Assembly: GCF_018449525.1 (NCBI RefSeq)
Contig: NZ_JAAVUS010000001.1
Location: forward strand, 1,054,001-1,118,000
DNA from: Bradyrhizobium sp. dw_78
GTDB lineage: Bacteria > Pseudomonadota > Alphaproteobacteria > Rhizobiales > Xanthobacteraceae
Reading direction: 5' to 3'
DNA: 64,000 nt
The position numbers and the translations under genes are program-made. Below, one piece after another: positions 60,631 through 64,000 of this stretch. The notes below the pieces were generated by a model that saw only the letters and a program-made list of their open reading frames with translations, searched no databases and was not told where the DNA came from. Each line of letters starts with the position of its first letter. Position 1 is the first letter of the stretch.

Positions 60631-61446
60631 ATGGCCAAGGTATTGGTCGTGACGTCAGGCAAAGGCGGCGTTGGAAAGACCACATCGACAGCCGCGCTTG
60701 GCGCGGCGCTGGCGCAAAACGGCGAGCGGGTCGTTGTCGTGGACTTCGACGTCGGCCTGCGCAATCTCGACCTGGTCATGGGCGCGGAACGGCGGGTGGT
60801 GTTCGATCTCATCAATGTGGTGCAGGGCGTCGCGAAGCTGTCGCAGGCGCTGATCCGCGACAAGCGCCTGGAAAATCTGTGGCTGCTTCCGGCGTCGCAA
60901 ACCCGGGACAAGGATGCCCTGACCGACGACGGTGTCCGGCGCATCATTGCCGACCTGCGAACCAAGTTCGACTGGGTGATCTGCGACAGTCCCGCGGGTA
61001 TCGAGCGCGGGGCGACGCTTGCAATGCGTTACGCGGACGAAGCCGTGATTGTGACCAATCCCGAAGTGTCGTCGGTGCGGGATTCCGACCGTATCATCGG
61101 CATGCTCGACTCCAAGACCGCAAGGGCCGAGCGGGGTGAGCGGGTGACCAAGCACGTGCTGATCACCCGTTATGATTCCGCGCGCGCGATGCGCGGCGAG
61201 ATGCTCGGCATCGACGATATTCTCGACATCCTCGCGACGCCGCTTCTGGGCATCATCCCCGAGAGCCAGGACGTGCTGCGGGCGTCGAATATCGGATCGC
61301 CCGTTACCCTCAACAACGCGGCCAGCGCGCCGGCGCGCGCCTATTTCGACGCGGCGCGGCGTCTGAATGGCGAGGATGTCGCCATGACGGTGCCGGTCGA
61401 GCGCAGGGGCTTCATGAACCGGTTGCTGGGACGGAGGGCGGCATGA
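60631..61446 (+). CDS. minD: Septum site-determining protein MinD
   Basis: ParA-type ATPase that carries MinC to the membrane. It is 271 aa. The deviant Walker [13 protein letters not shown] is at residues 9-20, [20 protein letters not shown] holds the switch region, and [20 protein letters not shown] the Walker B. The C-terminal amphipathic membrane helix is [12 protein letters not shown]. It starts 18 bases after minC with GGAGTTAAGG before the ATG. The stop overlaps minE by 4 bases. Confidence 0.97.
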   Translation: MAKVLVVTSGKGGVGKTTSTAALGAALAQNGERVVVVDFDVGLRNLDLVMGAERRVVFDLINVVQGVAKLSQALIRDKRLENLWLLPASQTRDKDALTDDGVRRIIADLRTKFDWVICDSPAGIERGATLAMRYADEAVIVTNPEVSSVRDSDRIIGMLDSKTARAERGERVTKHVLITRYDSARAMRGEMLGIDDILDILATPLLGIIPESQDVLRASNIGSPVTLNNAASAPARAYFDAARRLNGEDVAMTVPVERRGFMNRLLGRRAA

Positions 61447-61736
61447 GCTTGAGCTTGATGCGGCTGCTCGGGCGCCGCACCGGCAGCGCGCCGGTTGCCC
61501 GGGAAAGGTTGCAGATCCTGCTCGCGCATGAGCGAGGGATGCGCGGCCAGCCGGATCTGGTGGGGATCTTGCGGGAAGAGATCCTGGCCGTGGTCTCTCG
61601 GCATGTCACGCTCGACCCGGATAAGGTGCTGGTCAAAATGGATCGCGGCAAAAGCGTATCGACGCTCGAAGTCGATATCGAACTGCCGCACGGATTCGAG
61701 CAGCGGACCCGGCTGCCGGCCAATCAGCTGGCGTGA
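61443..61736 (+). CDS. minE: Cell division topological specificity factor MinE
   Basis: Stimulates the MinD ATPase to restrict division to mid-cell. It is 97 aa. The MinD-contact region is [20 protein letters not shown], followed by [33 protein letters not shown] and the beta-strand dimer part [10 protein letters not shown]. Start overlaps the minD stop (ATGA), so it is translationally coupled. Confidence 0.97.
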   Translation: MSLSLMRLLGRRTGSAPVARERLQILLAHERGMRGQPDLVGILREEILAVVSRHVTLDPDKVLVKMDRGKSVSTLEVDIELPHGFEQRTRLPANQLA

Positions 61737-61899
61737 CCTGACAGGCAGGGCCGTTTGGCCTGAAAATGGGACAAGGATAAGCTTGATCCCGGCGGCCTCT
61801 ACCGGCGTTTGTTCATCCTGTGTCTCAAGCGCCGTCGCCGGCGAGCCCCAATATTGACGGTGTTTTCGAGCGAAATGGATCGTCGGCCACGGCCGGCGG

Positions 61900-62118
61900 T
61901 CAGGAATCGCGTTCGATCCAGCGGTCGCCGAACTTCTCGTATCGGCGTTTCACGGCCGCCCATGCCACCCGATGGGCGATTTCCTCGACCCGCGCCGGCT
62001 CGCGTTCACCATACTCGATCCAGGCATGATTGAATGCGCCCAGGTAGATCTCCTGGGCGTGTACCGGCAGATGGTTGCGAATGGACGGTGGCAGGTCCTC
62101 GGTGGATGCGTAAGGCAA
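61900..62118 (-). CDS. chaB: ChaB family protein
   Basis: A 72-aa protein, PYASTEDLPPSIRNHLPVHA with QEIYLGAFNHAWIEYGE and EEIAHRVAWAAVKRRYEKFG, the full ChaB pattern (named for the Ca2+/H+ antiporter region in E. coli; actual function uncertain). The start codon is TTG. It faces minE convergently and lies between minE and ftsH. Confidence 0.93.
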   Translation of the reverse strand: MPYASTEDLPPSIRNHLPVHAQEIYLGAFNHAWIEYGEREPARVEEIAHRVAWAAVKRRYEKFGDRWIERDS

Positions 62119-62175
62119 TGGCGTCTCTTCGGATGGAAGCGGAACTCAGCGATGCGGCCAGCATTGCATCCCCTG

Positions 62176-62247
62176 AGCATGATCTCCGCGCAAATGCGTT
62201 CCGGGTTTGTCGCGAGGAAAACCGGTACCCACTTTTCCGGATCATGC
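62176..62247 (-). repeat. Dispersed repeat family B, reverse orientation
   Basis: GAGCATGATCTCCGCGCAAA, GTTCCGGGTTTGTCGCGAGG, AAAACCGGTACCCACTTTTC, CGGATCATGCT. Outer arms are complementary. It lies between chaB and ftsH. Confidence 0.85.
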
Positions 62248-62373
62248 TGTCATCCAAGCAGATCCGCGAGCCGCTCAATTGATCCTCCGCAAACCCTGAC
62301 CATCCGGGCCCTCTAAGCTTTCAAGCCATTGGCAGGCCGACTGCGGCGGCATGGATATTAACCGGAGAGCGCA

Positions 62374-64000
62374 ATGAACACCGACCCTTCATCCCGAAAG
62401 CAGAGCATTGCGGTCGGTTACATCTTTGCCGCAGCGATGGGCGTGCTGCTGTTGCAATGGCTGTTCACCACCTACAACACCGTGGACACCATTCCCTACA
62501 GCGAATTCGAGCAACTGGTCGCGCAGGACAAGGTGACCGAGGTGTCGGTGGGGCAGGACGTCATTCAGGGCAAGCTCAAGGATAAACTGCCGAGCGGCAA
62601 GTCGGCCTTCGTGACCGCGCGGGTCGACATGGCTCTGGCCGAGAAGCTGGAGGCCAAGGGCGTGGCGGTCACCGGCGTTCCCTCGGGCGGATTGTTGCAG
62701 ACCATTCTGTCCTGGGTCGTGCCCATGTTCTTCTTCTATCTGATCTGGATATTCCTGGGACGCCGTCTCGCCGACCGGCAAGGGTTCGGCGGCCTGATGT
62801 CGATCGGCAAGTCGCGCGCCAAGGTCTATGTGGAAAAAGACACCAAGGTCACTTTCGCCGACGTGGCCGGCGTCGAGGAAGCCAAGTTCGAATTGCAGGA
62901 AGTGGTTTCCTTCCTGAAGGATCCGAAAAGCTATGGCCGGCTCGGGGCCCACGTGCCCAAGGGCATCCTGCTGGTCGGACCGCCGGGCACAGGAAAAACA
63001 TTGCTCGCCCGCGCCGTGGCCGGGGAGGCCGGCGTCGCATTCTTCTCCATTTCGGGCTCCGAATTCGTCGAGATGTTCGTGGGCGTCGGCGCGGCTCGCG
63101 TCCGCGATCTCTTCGAACAGGCGCGCAAGGCGGCGCCTTGCATCATCTTCATCGACGAACTTGACGCGCTGGGGCGCAGCCGCTCGCCCGGCGCTTTCGG
63201 CGGCTATGATGAAAAGGAGCAGACCCTGAACCAGCTTCTTGCCGAGCTCGATGGCTTCGACCCGAGCTCCGGCGTCATCCTGCTGGCGGCGACCAACCGG
63301 CCCGAAATCCTGGATCCCGCGCTGTTGCGCGCCGGCCGGTTTGACCGCCAGGTTCTGGTCGACCGGCCCGACAAGGCCGGCCGCATCGCCATCCTCAAGG
63401 TGCATGTGCGCAAGATCCGGGTCGGCAACGATGTCGATCTCGACAAGGTCGCGGGCCTCACCACCGGCTTCACCGGGGCCGATCTCGCCAACCTCATCAA
63501 CGAGGCCGCGATCGCTGCGACCCGGCGCAACGCCGAGGAAGTCAGTTTCTCCGACTTCACCGTCGCCATTGAACGCATTGTCGCAGGAATCGAGAAGAAG
63601 AGCCGGGTGCTGAGCAAGGACGAGCGCCGCAGGGTGGCGTATCATGAAATGGGCCATGCGCTCGTCGCTTCGAGCCTCACCGGCGTCGATCCGGTGCAGA
63701 AGGTCTCCATCATCCCGCGCGGAATCGGCGCGCTCGGCTACACCATGCAGCGGCCGACCCAGGACAGGTTCCTGTTGACCATCACCGAGCTCAAGAACCG
63801 TATCGCGGTGCTGATGGGCGGCCGAGCCTCCGAGCAGCTTATCTTCGATGGCGATGTATCGACCGGAGCCGCCGACGATCTTCAGCGCGCGACCGAGATC
63901 GCGATCGAAATGGTGACGAAATACGGCATGGACGCCAAGGTTGGCCAGCGGACTTACGCGCCGAAACCCCAGACCTTCATTCCGGCGGCGCAGGATACGA
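62374..64000 (+). CDS. ftsH: ATP-dependent zinc metalloprotease FtsH (3' end outside window)
   Basis: The first 542 residues of a membrane AAA+ protease. Two N-terminal helices (residues ~11-33 and ~107-128) flank a periplasmic part. Walker A GPPGTGKT is at 202-209, Walker [12 protein letters not shown] at 257-267 and the second region of homology (TNRP...[17 protein letters not shown]) around 308-333. The zinc motif HEMGH is at 424-428. It degrades membrane and regulatory proteins. Walker B reads DELDA where most FtsH have DEIDA. It is not in the usual tilS-ftsH-folP setting, so it may be a second paralogue. RBS GGAGAG lies 5 bases before the start. Confidence 0.95.
   Translation, partial: MNTDPSSRKQSIAVGYIFAAAMGVLLLQWLFTTYNTVDTIPYSEFEQLVAQDKVTEVSVGQDVIQGKLKDKLPSGKSAFVTARVDMALAEKLEAKGVAVTGVPSGGLLQTILSWVVPMFFFYLIWIFLGRRLADRQGFGGLMSIGKSRAKVYVEKDTKVTFADVAGVEEAKFELQEVVSFLKDPKSYGRLGAHVPKGILLVGPPGTGKTLLARAVAGEAGVAFFSISGSEFVEMFVGVGAARVRDLFEQARKAAPCIIFIDELDALGRSRSPGAFGGYDEKEQTLNQLLAELDGFDPSSGVILLAATNRPEILDPALLRAGRFDRQVLVDRPDKAGRIAILKVHVRKIRVGNDVDLDKVAGLTTGFTGADLANLINEAAIAATRRNAEEVSFSDFTVAIERIVAGIEKKSRVLSKDERRRVAYHEMGHALVASSLTGVDPVQKVSIIPRGIGALGYTMQRPTQDRFLLTITELKNRIAVLMGGRASEQLIFDGDVSTGAADDLQRATEIAIEMVTKYGMDAKVGQRTYAPKPQTFIPAAQDT

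Noticed and set aside
62389..63657. A 422-codon antisense frame opposite ftsH.
   Set aside because: Codon-complement shadow of a real gene; composition is Gly/Ala/Glu-rich and low complexity, without start signals.

Overview
The window is high-GC alphaproteobacterial chromosome, most likely Bradyrhizobium or a close relative in the Bradyrhizobiaceae/Nitrobacteraceae. Four things point there: the gene content and order (thrS - yidD - IscU-like scaffold - folE - hisI; minCDE; many short proteins of the DUF1488, DUF3126, GrlR-like, PAS_5 and BTLCP types), the Shine-Dalgarno style, dispersed palindromic intergenic repeats of the kind common in these genomes, and several TTAA-N7-TTAAC (CtrA-type) boxes. 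I see no rRNA, no CRISPR array, no insertion sequence and no intact phage. One tRNA (Leu, UAA) is present.

Layout. 0-5.2 kb: a peptide-type ABC transport cluster, with an M20 peptidase and two permeases leftward and the substrate-binding protein divergent. 5.4-13 kb: alpha/beta hydrolases, a GrlR-like protein, tRNA-Leu, an FAD monooxygenase with a CHCC zinc-finger gene behind it, and two uncharacterised membrane proteins. 13-17.4 kb: cysE, DUF3126, gamma-carbonic anhydrase and small proteins. 17.5-21.3 kb: a decayed dienelactone hydrolase fused edge-to-edge to a two-gene unit (NoeA-like methyltransferase plus membrane-anchored alkaline-phosphatase-superfamily enzyme), next to a small membrane protein. 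21.5-30.3 kb: accessory small genes, a BTLCP cysteine protease, a double PilZ protein, an orphan Bug/TctC receptor, a transglutaminase-like protein and a PAS_5 protein. 30.4-38.1 kb: candidate small RNA, rhomboid, CBS protein, patatin and a PAS-GGDEF-EAL protein. 38.2-46.6 kb: housekeeping block (nitroreductase, thrS, MFS pump, yidD, ClpP-like protein, IscU-like scaffold, folE with a structured leader, hisI). 46.8-55.5 kb: lytic transglycosylase, a phospholipase-D-fold protein with a histone-H1-like tail, DUF2336, Hpt plus receiver pair, nadK and an S10 peptidase. 55.6-64 kb: TPR protein, small exported proteins, an outer-membrane beta-barrel, minCDE, chaB and a truncated ftsH paralogue.

How it hangs together. 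Perfect CtrA-type boxes lie upstream of minCDE, the lytic transglycosylase and the PAS_5 gene, with near-matches beside the PilZ gene and a small membrane-protein gene. The Hpt/receiver pair and the GGDEF-EAL and PilZ proteins add phosphorelay and c-di-GMP layers. The window therefore looks enriched for cell-cycle, division and surface functions.

The most striking structural theme is three or four dispersed palindromic repeat families (about 20 copies). They sit directly behind gene 3' ends and repeatedly supply the stop codon of the preceding gene. No single locus is clearly a new defence or mobile system. The best candidates for undescribed biology are the methyltransferase/phosphatase-fold module, the H1-tailed PLD protein, the folE leader and the repeat/stop-codon relationship.
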